Source: Larix sibirica
Lineage: Eukaryota; Streptophyta; Pinopsida; Pinales; Pinaceae
Assembly (NCBI GenBank): GCA_004151065.3
Contig: NWUY0304204859.1
Span: 1 to 10,519, forward strand
Direction of reading: 5' to 3'
DNA: 10,519 nt
In this document: piece by piece, positions 1-7,595 of the stretch
Layout: the number at the start of each line of letters is the position of its first letter
Numbering within the stretch: the first letter of the stretch is position 1
Notes under the pieces: generated by a model
The model's input: only the letters and a program-made list of their open reading frames with translations
What the model was told of the DNA's origin: nothing
Database searches by the model: none
Translations under genes and position numbers: made by a program

Positions 1-410
1 TTACACCAATATTACTTTGGAGAAACCTTAGGGAATTCTTTAAGGGATTGTTTTATTTGTGTACAACTCAAAGTGTCTTCCTGTGAGGGCCATGCATAAC
101 TGCTATGCCATAAGGGGATTTCTTTGGATTTATATACAATTGTGTTAAGGATTATTCTTCAAGGGATTCTTTAGGGGATTCAAGATTTCTTATTGTATTA
201 TCATCATGACTTCACAAGACTTCATCAAACATTACTCAAACAACCATCTTGTACTAATGCCTCCTCATAATCATCACCGGTACATATTCAACATTACTTC
301 CACATCATCATTATCACTTTAACCTCAATGACAACATCACTCTATAATATTATAAGATCGTGACACAAATCTCTTCAACCTGTTGACATCAATGACAACT
401 TTACTCAACT
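1..410. repeat. Degenerate short repeats and G-poor tract
   Basis: No gene is visible. In 1-185 the motif AAGGGATT or AGGGGATT recurs (near 41, 111, 161 and 172), often next to TTCTTT or CTTT, which suggests a decayed short-period repeat. From about 196 to 410 the plus strand is markedly poor in G and rich in CAT, CAA and ACT triplets. It contains two related segments, CAATGACAACATCACTC near 327 and CAATGACAACTTTACTC near 390. This is either simple-sequence decay or the end of an element extending left of the window. I see no open reading frame or RNA gene here. Confidence 0.35.
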
Positions 411-414
411 GTTT

Positions 415-675
415 TTCTATTGAGGTTTTTAGTAAAATTATAAATAGTGGTTTGCTACACTTTAAAATAAGACAAAGTGAACCCAAGAAAGTGACATTAA
501 AAAGTGTGTATTCATCAAAATGAGGATTTTTTGAACTGGTTTCGATGTAATATTAAAGTTGTTCTATTGAGGTTTTTAGTAAAATTATAAATAGTGGTTT
601 GCTACACTTGAAAATAAGATAAAGTGAAACCAATAAAGTGACATTAAAAAGTGTGTATTTTCCAAAATGAGGATT
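415..675. repeat. Tandem direct repeat, 147-bp offset, two copies
   Basis: Copy A (415-528) and copy B (562-675) align base for base at a constant offset of 147 with no indels. I count about 7 differences over about 113 bases, so roughly 94% identity. Both begin TTCTATTGAGG and end AAAATGAGGATT. The 33 bases between them would complete a 147-base unit. After copy B that part is not recognisable, because the sequence runs into the CA microsatellite. The pair is much less diverged than other repeats in the window, so this local duplication is comparatively recent. Neither copy has terminal inverted repeats that I can see. Confidence 0.85.
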
Positions 676-686
676 AACAAGGTGCG

Positions 687-712
687 CACACACACACACA
701 CACACACACACA
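687..712. repeat. (CA)13 microsatellite
   Basis: Thirteen perfect CA units, preceded by GCG and followed by GAG. It directly follows the second copy of the 147-bp-offset repeat. On the opposite strand it produces an apparent open frame of alternating Cys and Val, which is an artefact. Confidence 0.98.
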
Positions 713-810
713 GAGTTAGGATGTCTTATTGACAACGAAAAAATTCAAGAAGAATAAACTATGTGAATTGAGGCAATGCACAAGAGGTGTGGAACCTCCA
801 ATTATAAGCT

Positions 811-826
811 AGAGAGAGAGAGAGAG
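811..826. repeat. (AG)8 microsatellite
   Basis: Eight AG units preceded by AAGCT. It is a simple dinucleotide tract with no gene around it. The flanks 713-810 and 828-1200 are AT-rich sequence in which I see no gene. A short imperfect hairpin near 1098-1127 has arms AGGAAGT and ACTTCCT. Confidence 0.95.
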
Positions 827-1209
827 AACAAAGGGCGAGGAATACATGGTGAGGAAATTTAGAATATTTCATTATAATAATTATTGATGATGAAAATTAG
901 TAGACCCTTCTAATATACATGTATGTTCTTACTATTTGGTACTCTTTATTTTGAATGTATTCCTTTATTTCTACCAATGAATGCTTCCCATTGTTAATTG
1001 TGTTGTTGGTTTGAGTGCACTAATCCCACATTATAGGACCATTACCTTACTAGTTTGCATCACCTTTCCACCACTTTATGTGCAAATAGATAGTGAAAGG
1101 AAGTAGAGGTGTGGAATACACTTCCTACACTAAGTAATAAGTGAAGAATGTGTAGAAAACAAATAAACATAGTTGCAGTAATAAATAACACATAAACATA
1201 CAACTATTA

Positions 1210-1620
1210 AACAATGATTGCTTGGGGAAAACCCTTTTGGGAGAAAAACTCTACACTCCAAATCATGTTCAATGTATTATTGAACTAAAAAATGGTTACA
1301 AAATATTACATAGTTATTGTTTTGTAGAAATTACATTGGAATAACAATAAGTTAAAAAATTTCTCTATACCTCCAACCCAAGAGTTCAATAATTAGGAAG
1401 AACTAAACCATAATCATTTATGGTTTTCGAATTGTACATGGTGGAAACCATCGATAATTAATTGGATAGTTCTTGTTTCTCAATACTAATTTCTTAGTAA
1501 TACTCAACATTAATTTACTACTACTAGCTAGCATTCATTTCCTAATATTGCTCTAGATTCATTGAAATAACTACTCTGCTACATGTCATCCCTGGAGTCC
1601 AATCGTAAAGTATGAGATCA
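1210..1620 (-). mobile_element. Possible antisense fragment of a plant LTR
   Basis: The stretch GGGGAAAACCCTTTTGGGAG followed by AAAAACTCTACACTCC near 1222-1258 reads, on the minus strand, as a run of GGGTTTTCC-like blocks. Many plant Copia-type LTRs carry such blocks around the R region. The sequence after it is AT-rich with no coding signal. No TG...CA ends, primer site or polypurine tract could be tied to it, so this is a resemblance rather than a demonstrated element. A similar core on the plus strand lies at 2620-2660, so the two fragments point in opposite directions. Confidence 0.3.
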
Positions 1621-1623
1621 CCT

Positions 1624-1712
1624 CCTTATGAGTTGTTATCCTTATCTACTAATGATGTGTCATCCTTGTCTACTAATGAGGTGTCATTCTTATCCACTTA
1701 TGAGTTGTCAAT
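1624..1712. repeat. 24-bp minisatellite, about 3.7 copies
   Basis: Successive units start at 1624, 1648, 1672 and 1696. The core is ACTAATGAGGTGTCATCCTT followed by ATCT, with a few substitutions per unit and no indels. The period is a multiple of three, so one frame reads as a repeated octapeptide close to T-N-E-V-S-x-L-S. That frame is open only from 1609 to 1719, between TAA at 1606 and TAG at 1720. I therefore treat it as a non-coding minisatellite, perhaps inside an old LTR. Confidence 0.85.
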
Positions 1713-1719
1713 GAGATAT

Positions 1720-2125
1720 TAGTTTAGAGGTATTCATATCCATGTATTATATATTGATATCATTGAATGAATATAGTGTTGAATATGTCTTAAATAATTT
1801 TATACTAGTTTCATGTGTCTGCTCTATTTATTAACGTGGTAACTACTAACATGGATAAGGTGGCCATTTTCATCATTATAAAATCACACTTTGGGGTGCA
1901 TGATTGGTAGTACGTGACACCCCAATTTGTTTTGATAACAAGCGAGTGTGACATAAAAATTGTGCGAGTACAAGTGTGCAGGACAAAATACACATATAAA
2001 AATGGGTAAAGGGGGGAAATGTTTTCAAAAAATCAATCTAGAAATCAAAGAAATACATGACACCTTACCTGATTTATATAATTAGGTTGTTTATCTTCAT
2101 AGGGAAATTGATCTAAAGAATAAAT
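1720..2125. other. AT-rich stretch with a polypurine run, no gene
   Basis: I see no supported gene here. At 2004-2019 there is a G-rich polypurine-like run containing AAAGGGGGGAAA, immediately followed by TG at 2020-2021. That order resembles a polypurine tract next to an LTR start, but no matching LTR end or second copy was found, so I do not call it. A 60-codon open frame on the minus strand (1811-1993) has no recognisable features and is probably chance. Confidence 0.3.
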
Positions 2126-2128
2126 TGA

Positions 2129-2362
2129 TTGAAGCATTTTAACATACTAAAATTAATTGAAAAGAAAATTGAGAACATGGTCCATGCAACTCAAGGCAAA
2201 AATTATTTAAGGAAAAATGTTGATGCTACATGTGACACAAATGACCTAATGAAAATGGTTGTCATAGATACAACAAATATTATGATTGATGATTCCATAA
2301 TTAGTCATGATTTGGAATCATTCATAAACAATGAATTGAGGAATAATGAATATGATTCATAA
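2129..2362 (+). CDS. Short open frame of unknown meaning
   Basis: Open for 77 codons if TTG is accepted as a start; there is no upstream ATG in frame. The translation is polar and acidic, with Asp- and Asn-rich stretches, and ends N-E-Y-D-S. It has no membrane segment or motif I recognise. It stops 40 bases before the palindrome-led LTR-like segment, so it could be the tail of a decayed element ORF lying to the left. It could equally be chance in AT-rich DNA. No function is proposed. Confidence 0.15.
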   Translation: MKHFNILKLIEKKIENMVHATQGKNYLRKNVDATCDTNDLMKMVVIDTTNIMIDDSIISHDLESFINNELRNNEYDS

Positions 2363-2401
2363 GTAGAACATGCAAAATAATAGAGTGATACCAAAAGAAG
2401 T

Positions 2402-2690
2402 TGTTGGGGGTAAATACCCCCAACTAACAAAATACAAGAACAAGAAGGGGATTTCTTAGCCATTTAAGTAACCAAGCAAGTCCATAAGCTAGTATACATA
2501 GAGGAACATTAATTGTAAAAGGATAGGCTTTTGTTGTGAGTTTTAGAAAGTGTAATTGGAGAACTATCACTGAAGTTAAGCAAAGATATTTTGAGGTTAT
2601 TTGGATTCTAGTGATTATTTGGTGGGTTTTTTCCTTAGGATGAGAGGTTTTTCCACAATAATTTCTGTGTCAATTTCATGGTATGCATTT
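2402..2690 (+). mobile_element. LTR-like segment beginning with a palindrome
   Basis: The segment starts TGTTGGGGGTA. Positions 2403-2412 (GTTGGGGGTA) and 2415-2424 (TACCCCCAAC) form a perfect 10-bp inverted repeat around AA. Many plant LTRs start with TGTTGG and a short inverted repeat. At 2620-2660 the order GGGTTTTTTCC, GAGAGGTTTTTCC, then TTTCTGTGTC matches the layout often seen around the R/U5 part of plant Copia-type LTRs. A weak purine run (AAAAGAAG) lies just before 2402. The downstream end is uncertain: CA at 2677-2678 is followed by TGGTAT, a poor partial match to an initiator-Met primer site. No second copy exists in the window. Confidence 0.35.
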
Positions 2691-3001
2691 TTTTCTTTAT
2701 TTTGAGTATTTGTTCTCAAGTAAAGCATACTAGTTAATGTATTGATTTGATGAATGTGATAAGTTATTTGTGACATGTTATGTGAAGTTAATGTAAGTCA
2801 TATTGCAACTAAAATCTAGCGAAAAATTGGGGAGTATTATGACTCCAAACTATGCATCGGAATTCAAGAAATCATACCAAATACGTAAGAATTAATGGGT
2901 GAAATCCCATATCAATTATGGGGAGAAATCCTAAAGAAATCACATGTGTGTAGGTCAACTATCAAAATAAATGCCTTAGCAATAATTCAAAAAGGAGGAA
3001 T
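2691..3001. other. Probable leader between LTR-like segment and gag relic
   Basis: AT-rich with no open frame of note. If 2402-2690 is a 5' LTR, this would be the rest of the LTR and/or the untranslated leader of the gag-protease element that follows. I could not find a convincing primer-binding site in it. Confidence 0.25.
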
Positions 3002-4377
3002 GTGTAGCCAATGTTGATCAAAACAACAACAAACCAACCATATCTCTCACTCTAGAAAAATTTGATGGAAGCAAGCATTAGAAATAGGTTTCTCGAGGAA
3101 GTATTAGGAGAGCCCACTGAGGGATGAGTCAAACAACTAGAGAAACCCAATGACAATCAAGTGGTGTAAACCACCAATGCAAACATGGGGCACTCAAATT
3201 TAACCCCAATACCCCTATTTGACAATACCAAGCATTGTTAGGACCAAAAATTCCTTTTGATATCAATATGGAAAGAAAGGGAAGAGATGAACCTCAAAAA
3301 ACAATGGGTATTTTTTAAAGGAACACTATGGGGATTAGTATTAACATGGTATCAAATATGTGAAAGAAATTAGTCATTTCAATTATGGTTGCACATCGTT
3401 GAGAAATCCTTGTATGTCTACATGTATCCAAATGAGAAGTCATCCACATTTTCATTGTTCAAAGATATTAGTTAGTGGAAAGGATAATCCATAGCACACT
3501 ATAATCCAGGACTCCAAAATCTAGCAAAATAGCTAGGATCTGATGTATTGAAGGTCATGAAAATAGATTATTTCATGAATGGATTATTGGATAAAATTAC
3601 AAAGCACAACAAGAACATGAACCCCAAGCAATATAAACAAGTAGTAAATGTGGCAATACAAATGGAAGGGAAGGTTCTTGACAATGATTGAAAGAACAAG
3701 AAAGAGGAATATGATGAATGATTAGAGGCTCTAAAACTAGAATTTCAGAATATGAGGGAAGCCAAATGTCACGAACCAAAAGAAACAATACAACCACAAC
3801 CCAAGGATGATCGGGAGGCCACATAGAACATGAAAATGGATAGGTTTAGTTAATGACATACACATACCACAAGTGAGAATTCCTAGAATAACTACTCAAA
3901 AAACCCAAGGAATCAAAGGGGCCATGTAAACCAAATATATAAAGGAATAACAATTGAGGAACACCATGAGACCAAAGTTTCAAAAAACATTAAGACTAGA
4001 ATGATTATCAGATATAGGTTTGTAAATTAAACAATAGTACATATAATACCTAGAAAGAAAGTAGCTTGTAAATCCTATGCTTGCAGAGCTTGGGGACACA
4101 TGCCAAATAAATGTATCTTTAATATCCATGGGGTATATCCTATTCACTCCATGGATCAAGAAACCATGAGACAAAGTAGTGTCTTTTATTAATTAAATAA
4201 GTCCAAGAAAAGAGCTGCAAAATGATACAAGTTGAAATGCCAACAATGGAAGCCTATGTGGAAACCCGAGCAAAATCGAAGGGCTACTTCTGACCCTCCT
4301 CGAAATACAACAATGACCTATATTTCGATGCCTAGAAGGAATTGTACCAAAAATCACTACAATATATTCATATGAGA
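3002..4377 (+). pseudogene. Decayed Ty3-type retrotransposon gag
   Basis: This is the capsid/nucleocapsid polyprotein of an LTR retrotransposon and is clearly dead. One reading frame (codons starting at 3002, 3005 and so on) carries all the signals. A P-x-F-D block lies at 3206-3223. A block ending G-T-L-W-G-L-x-L-T-W-Y-Q, read from 3323 to 3358, matches the capsid core of the Retrotrans_gag family. A Y-F-M-N-G-L-L segment (3569-3589) is followed by an A-x-Q-M-E block (3653-3667), as expected in that domain. A charged, Lys/Glu-rich stretch runs to about 3820, then a CCHC-like knuckle at 4067-4114. In-frame stops include 3239, 3371, 3473, 3485, 3530, 3689, 3719, 3824, 3851, 3854, 3884, 4028, 4190 and 4223. 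No frameshift is needed across about 1.2 kb. The stretch 4226-4377 stays in frame as a basic, Trp/Pro-rich tail. The true start is not identifiable. Confidence 0.75.
4067..4114 (+). other. Damaged CCHC zinc knuckle of the gag relic
   Basis: In the gag frame the residues read C-K-S-Y-A-C-R-A-W-G-H-M-P-N-K-C. The last half has the exact C-x4-H-x4-C spacing of a retroviral nucleocapsid knuckle. The first Cys of the usual C-x2-C pair is Ser (TCC, 4073-4075), and an extra Cys sits two residues earlier. The C-x-[C]-x2-C layout also occurs in plant pararetroviruses, but the capsid block upstream favours a Ty3-type element. Confidence 0.7.
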
Positions 4378-4380
4378 TCC

Positions 4381-4631
4381 TAGACAAATAAAGAAAGAAA
4401 AGCATTGAAGAAGAAGACATATAATCAAATCCAAGACCTAGTGACGCAACTGAAACAATTGGTAACTAACAAGAAAACACTAAAGAGAATTGAGGACTAT
4501 TTCCATTTCCTACTACAAATGGATTAATACCATAATGACGAACCAATTGAAACACAATTATGTAAAATCAATTCTATATTTCAAAATAAATTAGAAATAA
4601 TAGTCATCATAATGGATAAATGGATATCAAT
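4381..4631 (+). pseudogene. Gag-protease linker relic, frameshifted
   Basis: Coding signal moves from the gag frame to another plus-strand frame (codons starting at 4381) near 4375-4385, which implies a small indel. Apart from stops at 4381, 4528 and 4633, the frame is open. It reads as a Lys/Glu/Gln-rich, leucine-spaced stretch that could form a coiled coil, including a segment near 4441-4527 with regular Leu and Ile spacing. It joins the gag relic to the protease relic. No conserved domain is recognised, and the linker assignment rests on position only. Confidence 0.4.
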
Positions 4632-4906
4632 GTAGTAATAAACCCTAAAGCTAAAATCAACATTATTTCATTGAGATTCTAGGTATAAATGTGGAAACCC
4701 CTACTGAAACATAGTAAGGTCATAATATGGGTTTCAAACCATGTTACTTACACCATGTTGGAATATTGACAATGCCTAAGATAGATGTTTATGTCATTAA
4801 GACATGGGTAACATTTGAATTATGTAAGCTACCTAAGGAAGCATCCAAGGTACTATTTGGTAGACCACGAATATATGCCATGAGGGGTATGATATGCTCC
4901 AACAAA
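4632..4906 (+). pseudogene. Decayed retropepsin (aspartic protease) domain
   Basis: This lies where a retroelement protease is expected, just after gag. In the frame starting at 4632 the sequence V-V-I-N-P-K-A-K-I-N-I-I-S (4632-4670) resembles the active-site loop and following strand of plant retroelement proteases (hydrophobic-D-[ST]-G-A-x-x-N-I-I). The catalytic Asp position is Asn (AAC, 4641-4643) and the Gly position is Lys, so the enzyme would be inactive. The frame then changes. From 4727 an open stretch of 60 codons contains V-L-F-G-R-P (4850-4867), matching the conserved C-terminal I-L-G-R-P-like motif of the fold, and stops at TAA 4907-4909. Stops at 4680 and 4686 and one frameshift between 4690 and 4727 break it. 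Confidence 0.5.
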
Positions 4907-4955
4907 TAAGTACTCATCTTATAAAAGGGGTGGATAAAGGTCATTATATGACTAG

Positions 4956-5429
4956 ATAGAAAAAAAGTATGTTGTAGAACTAGAAACTAATGCCACTAGC
5001 CGAGAAGAATCACTAGGGTCACAATTCAGTTGGGAAAATATTTACAAAATATCTCAAGAAACTAAGCCAGAACCTAGTGAGGAGGGCATGCTACACATGG
5101 AAATATCGTCCTAAGAAGAATATGATGACATTATTAGATATATCCAAGATACATCAAGATTTTTTTTTAGGATAGAAGAAATCAAAGTCTTTGAAGATGG
5201 GGGCAACTCAACAACACATATAAAAAATTTTGAGAATAAAATAAACCTCCTATTGGATGAAGAAAGGATACACTGTAGTTCCCTACCGCATAAGCACAAT
5301 AGCCTTTTAGTGATGGTTAACACATTTTTCAGTAGACACAAATGTAACATTGGAAAAACTATGAACATTATTCCTATGCCATTTTCAAAAGTTCAAGAGA
5401 GAAAAATACCATGGATATTAAGGAGTTGA
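4956..5429 (+). pseudogene. Relic ORF after protease, family unknown
   Basis: The frame runs about 157 codons with a single internal stop (TAA 5112-5114) and ends at TGA 5427-5429. That is far more open than expected for such AT-rich DNA, so it was probably coding. The product is acidic in its first half (E-E, D-D and E-E-G clusters) and more hydrophobic and basic in its second half, with P-M-P-F-S-K-V-Q-E near 5376-5402. I do not recognise a reverse transcriptase, RNase H or integrase motif. By position it follows the protease in the same element. Open frames on the other strand here are shadows. Confidence 0.4.
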
Positions 5430-5431
5430 CC

Positions 5432-5946
5432 AATAGGATCACTTGCAAAAACTCATGCACATTAAATTAATACATGTGCAAAATTGTAGGGAATATTATT
5501 AGGTCTCCATCCATATCCTACTGGGACACAGTTGATGGATTCACATATAAATGGTATTTCCACTATGAGAGGATGAAGGAAAACAATGATTGGAAAAGAA
5601 TATGGTGAAACTTTGAAGAATTCCTCGATAAGGGATTGAATGATAATGATAAATAATTATAGGATGTTTTACACAAGAAGAATCAATTTATAGTAAACCA
5701 TAACTCCCAAAAAAACGAAAGGATGGGTTTTAGTATATCAACAGAACAAAATCAAGCATAGGTGCTAGTGAAATACATGAAGGAGCAATATGGCATAAGG
5801 AAAATAAATACAACAACAATATATGTACTAAGGTCACTATATATTGATGAGGCATCTGTAAAGGTAAAAATATCCAAGGAAGGATAAGGACAATGCTATG
5901 TGTTGTCGCCTAAAAAGACTCACTATTCAAAATCTAGTTTTGTTTG
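5432..5946 (+). pseudogene. Aromatic-rich relic ORF, family unknown
   Basis: After the stop at 5427 the coding-like signal continues in a different plus-strand frame (codons at 5432, 5435 and so on). Stops lie at 5468, 5606, 5654, 5660, 5759 and 5885. Between 5519 and 5605 the translation is rich in Trp, Tyr and Phe: Y-W-D-T-V-D-G-F-T-Y-K-W-Y-F, then N-D-W-K-R-I-W. A Glu/Asp-rich helix-like segment follows, then a region containing Y-M-K-E-Q-Y-G-I. This is not a reverse transcriptase pattern. It could be the end of the preceding ORF after a frameshift, or captured host sequence. The frame runs straight into the tandem repeats. Confidence 0.35.
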
Positions 5947-6388
5947 TGACACCCACCTCAAGCCAAACTTTACAAATAAAAAGAATGACATATTTGAATA
6001 TAGGGAATGGATTAAGTGGGTTTATGGGGCTCATCAATCATCAAGGATATATCCGAATTTAATTCCGACATTCATAAGCATGAAAATTTGTTTTGTCCCA
6101 TGGGGCCCACCTTGGGTGAAATTAAGTTTTTAGGTTGAGATATTAATTCGGGTATAGTGAATGGATTATAAAGGGTTTTGTAGGTCACTAACCATGTTGG
6201 AGCTAACATAATCAAATTCTGAGTTGTAGAAGTATGAAAATGTAGTGGGACCCACTTTAGGCCAAACTGGACATACAAGAAAAATGACTCATTTCAAGTA
6301 AAGAAATGGTTCAGACATGTTTATTAGGGTCATTGAACATCATAGAAATGATAGAATTCAATTCTGACTTCCATAAGTACAAAATGTA
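5936..6388. repeat. Diverged tandem repeat, three units of 145-154 bp
   Basis: Two anchors recur in step. CCCAC[CT] appears at 5952, 6106 and 6251; the end motif [AT]AAG[CT]A[TC][GA]AAAAT appears near 6074, 6230 and 6373. Both anchors give spacings of 154 and 145. Units 1 and 3 are closest, agreeing at roughly 70% by eye (GCCAAACT, AATGAC, GTTTAT and TCAT blocks all line up); unit 2 is more diverged. A truncated earlier unit may end at 5935 (AAAATCTAG). Open frames crossing this region (5900-6133 plus, 6072-6278 minus) are probably by-products. The family is not recognised; it could be a local satellite or the repetitive 3' untranslated part of the upstream element. Confidence 0.75.
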
Positions 6389-6468
6389 GCATTGAAAATA
6401 TCATGCAAAGGTGTCTAGTTGTCCTTTCTGATTTAAAAAATATATATCAAGCGGGCATTAAAAATTAG

Positions 6469-6717
6469 TTGGCAATACCTCTATGTATAGTTCACACCAC
6501 CTCTGATGGTATTTCATTTCAACTTTGTATGCAAGAGATAAATCATTATTACTCACAAAAACCAAAGGGACACACAATTTTAATGGTTTAGGCTAGTTTT
6601 TTCATGCAAAATTTCGATGGATAGTTCTCCCTCTCTGGTCCATCATTCAACATGAAATTTTATGAGGTTGTTGATAAGGATGTGGGATACATTCCAAATA
6701 GTTTTTTTGGACCTATG
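6469..6717 (+). pseudogene. Relic coding frame, family unknown
   Basis: One plus-strand frame is open for 83 codons except for TAG at 6589 and TAG at 6622, and ends at TGA 6718-6720. It contains short protein-like runs such as S-F-N-M-K-F-Y-E-V-V-D-K-D-V-G-Y-I-P-N just before its end. Beyond 6720 the same frame degrades, with stops at 6745, 6805 and 6817. I do not recognise the product. It lies directly after the tandem repeats and may belong to a different source from the gag-protease element. Confidence 0.3.
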
Positions 6718-7061
6718 TGAACCACAAAAGAGGAAAAAAATTTATGAACATGTGTCTTTTTTTGGTACTTAGAATTTGCATTTTTGTTTCCCAAAATCCA
6801 AAACTGAAACACGATTTTCTAAGCCTAGGACCAAGGATTATTCATATCAATTTTCAAGATCTAGAATGCATATTAGTGAGTGAAATTTGTGGATGTATTA
6901 TTTGCAGTGGAACTTTATGGAAATTTATAACTGCAAAATTTTCCCAACATAGTCAACAATTGATCAAATCCTCCAAGGAATATGTTGGCATACATAAATC
7001 TAAGGCATGGACACAATTTCATATCATGAGATGGATCGTAGCTCTCGTAATCATCAAATGA
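6717..7061 (+). CDS. Longest uninterrupted frame (about 114 codons), doubtful
   Basis: The frame is open from 6702 to the TGA that follows 7061. There is no early ATG: the first start-like codon is GTG at 6717, and ATG occurs ten codons later. The translation has a hydrophobic stretch near residues 12-24 and a Cys/Ile-rich segment in the middle, with no motif I recognise. Given the base composition and window length, one open frame of this size could arise by chance. It overlaps the relic signal in another frame, so I give it low weight. Confidence 0.15.
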   Translation: MNHKRGKKFMNMCLFLVLRICIFVSQNPKLKHDFLSLGPRIIHINFQDLECILVSEICGCIICSGTLWKFITAKFSQHSQQLIKSSKEYVGIHKSKAWTQFHIMRWIVALVIIK

Positions 7062-7087
7062 AACCTACATGCATCTTCCTATTCCAA

Positions 7088-7542
7088 AAAATTGCACAAT
7101 GTATAAAACCAATTATTTGAGGATATATATGTGCAATTACAATGGGGAGAGGATCCCACTAGAATGTTCATGATGTCTTGGAAGCCTGGATGTTGTAGGT
7201 TACGCTGCTTCAAAGTTACCCCCATTGTCATATTAAGGCCGAGCATATTAGTCGTTCGCATAGTATTCAAATGGAGGGAGTGCAATTGGCCATGATTTTT
7301 TGACTAGAGTTGATCCCCACCATTCATGGGGTGGTGAAATTGAGAAAGGGAGGTAAAACTCCATCCCATGAATGGTATATTTAGCACCCACAATACAAAT
7401 CCAATAGCCCTGGGAATATGGTATATCTTTGGAAGAAAAGGTGGATGAGGGGGGTCATGAAACAATTTGACGGTTTGGTGGAATATTCTCCATGGTAGGA
7501 AGCCTCCTCACGTGGTTTTAGAACATATGCCATAAACATATT
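7088..7542 (+). pseudogene. Weak relic coding frame, family unknown
   Basis: In the frame with codons at 7088, 7091 and so on, stops are fewer than expected and coherent runs appear. They include I-P-T-I-H-G-V-V-K-L-R near 7315-7347 and V-Y-L-W-K-K-R-W-M-R-G-V near 7421-7456, then F-D-G-L-V-E-Y-S-P-W before a TAG near 7497. Several of the stops are TAG. The competing open frame on the minus strand (7079-7285) shows no recognisable feature. I cannot say whether this belongs with 6469-6717 or with the spliced relic downstream. Confidence 0.25.
7319..7376. repeat. 12-bp perfect inverted repeat
   Basis: ACCATTCATGGG at 7319-7330 is exactly complementary to CCCATGAATGGT at 7365-7376, with a 34-base loop. 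It lies inside the weak relic frame 7088-7542. No T-run follows it, and it has no known function. Confidence 0.7.
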
Positions 7543-7595
7543 TTAAAACATTGTTTCTAATATTTTAAGTAAAATTCATATGCCTCCTCTCGTGG
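7502..7595. repeat. Short direct repeat, 80 bp apart
   Basis: GCCTCCTCACGTGG (7502-7515) and GCCTCCTCTCGTGG (7582-7595) match at 13 of 14 bases. CATATGCC also occurs next to each, after the first and overlapping the start of the second. The interval is AT-rich with no coding signal of its own. From here to about 7830 I see no gene. The TATAAAA at 7795 probably lies upstream of a splice acceptor, so I do not call it a promoter. Confidence 0.5.

Noticed and set aside
553-735. Minus-strand 60-codon open frame with a Cys-Val run
   Set aside because: The Cys-Val run is the translation of the CA microsatellite, and the rest covers the direct repeat.
1811-1993. Minus-strand 60-codon open frame
   Set aside because: No motif, no neighbouring coding signal, and a length expected by chance.
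2004-2021. Polypurine tract followed by TG as a second LTR start
   Set aside because: There is no LTR-like sequence after it and no matching copy in the window.
3344-3354. TGGTATCA, resembling an initiator-Met tRNA primer-binding site
   Set aside because: It falls inside the gag relic and is explained by the codons of the conserved T-W-Y-Q motif. No LTR end precedes it.
4067-4114. Endogenous plant pararetrovirus, suggested by the C-x-[C]-x2-C knuckle layout
   Set aside because: The capsid block upstream fits the Ty3-type gag family, the second Cys is actually Ser, and no movement protein or RT motif was found.
3597-5368. Open frames on the minus strand (3597-3824, 3980-4174, 4193-4420, 5111-5368)
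   Set aside because: They lie antisense to the gag, linker and post-protease relics, whose plus-strand frames carry the recognisable motifs.
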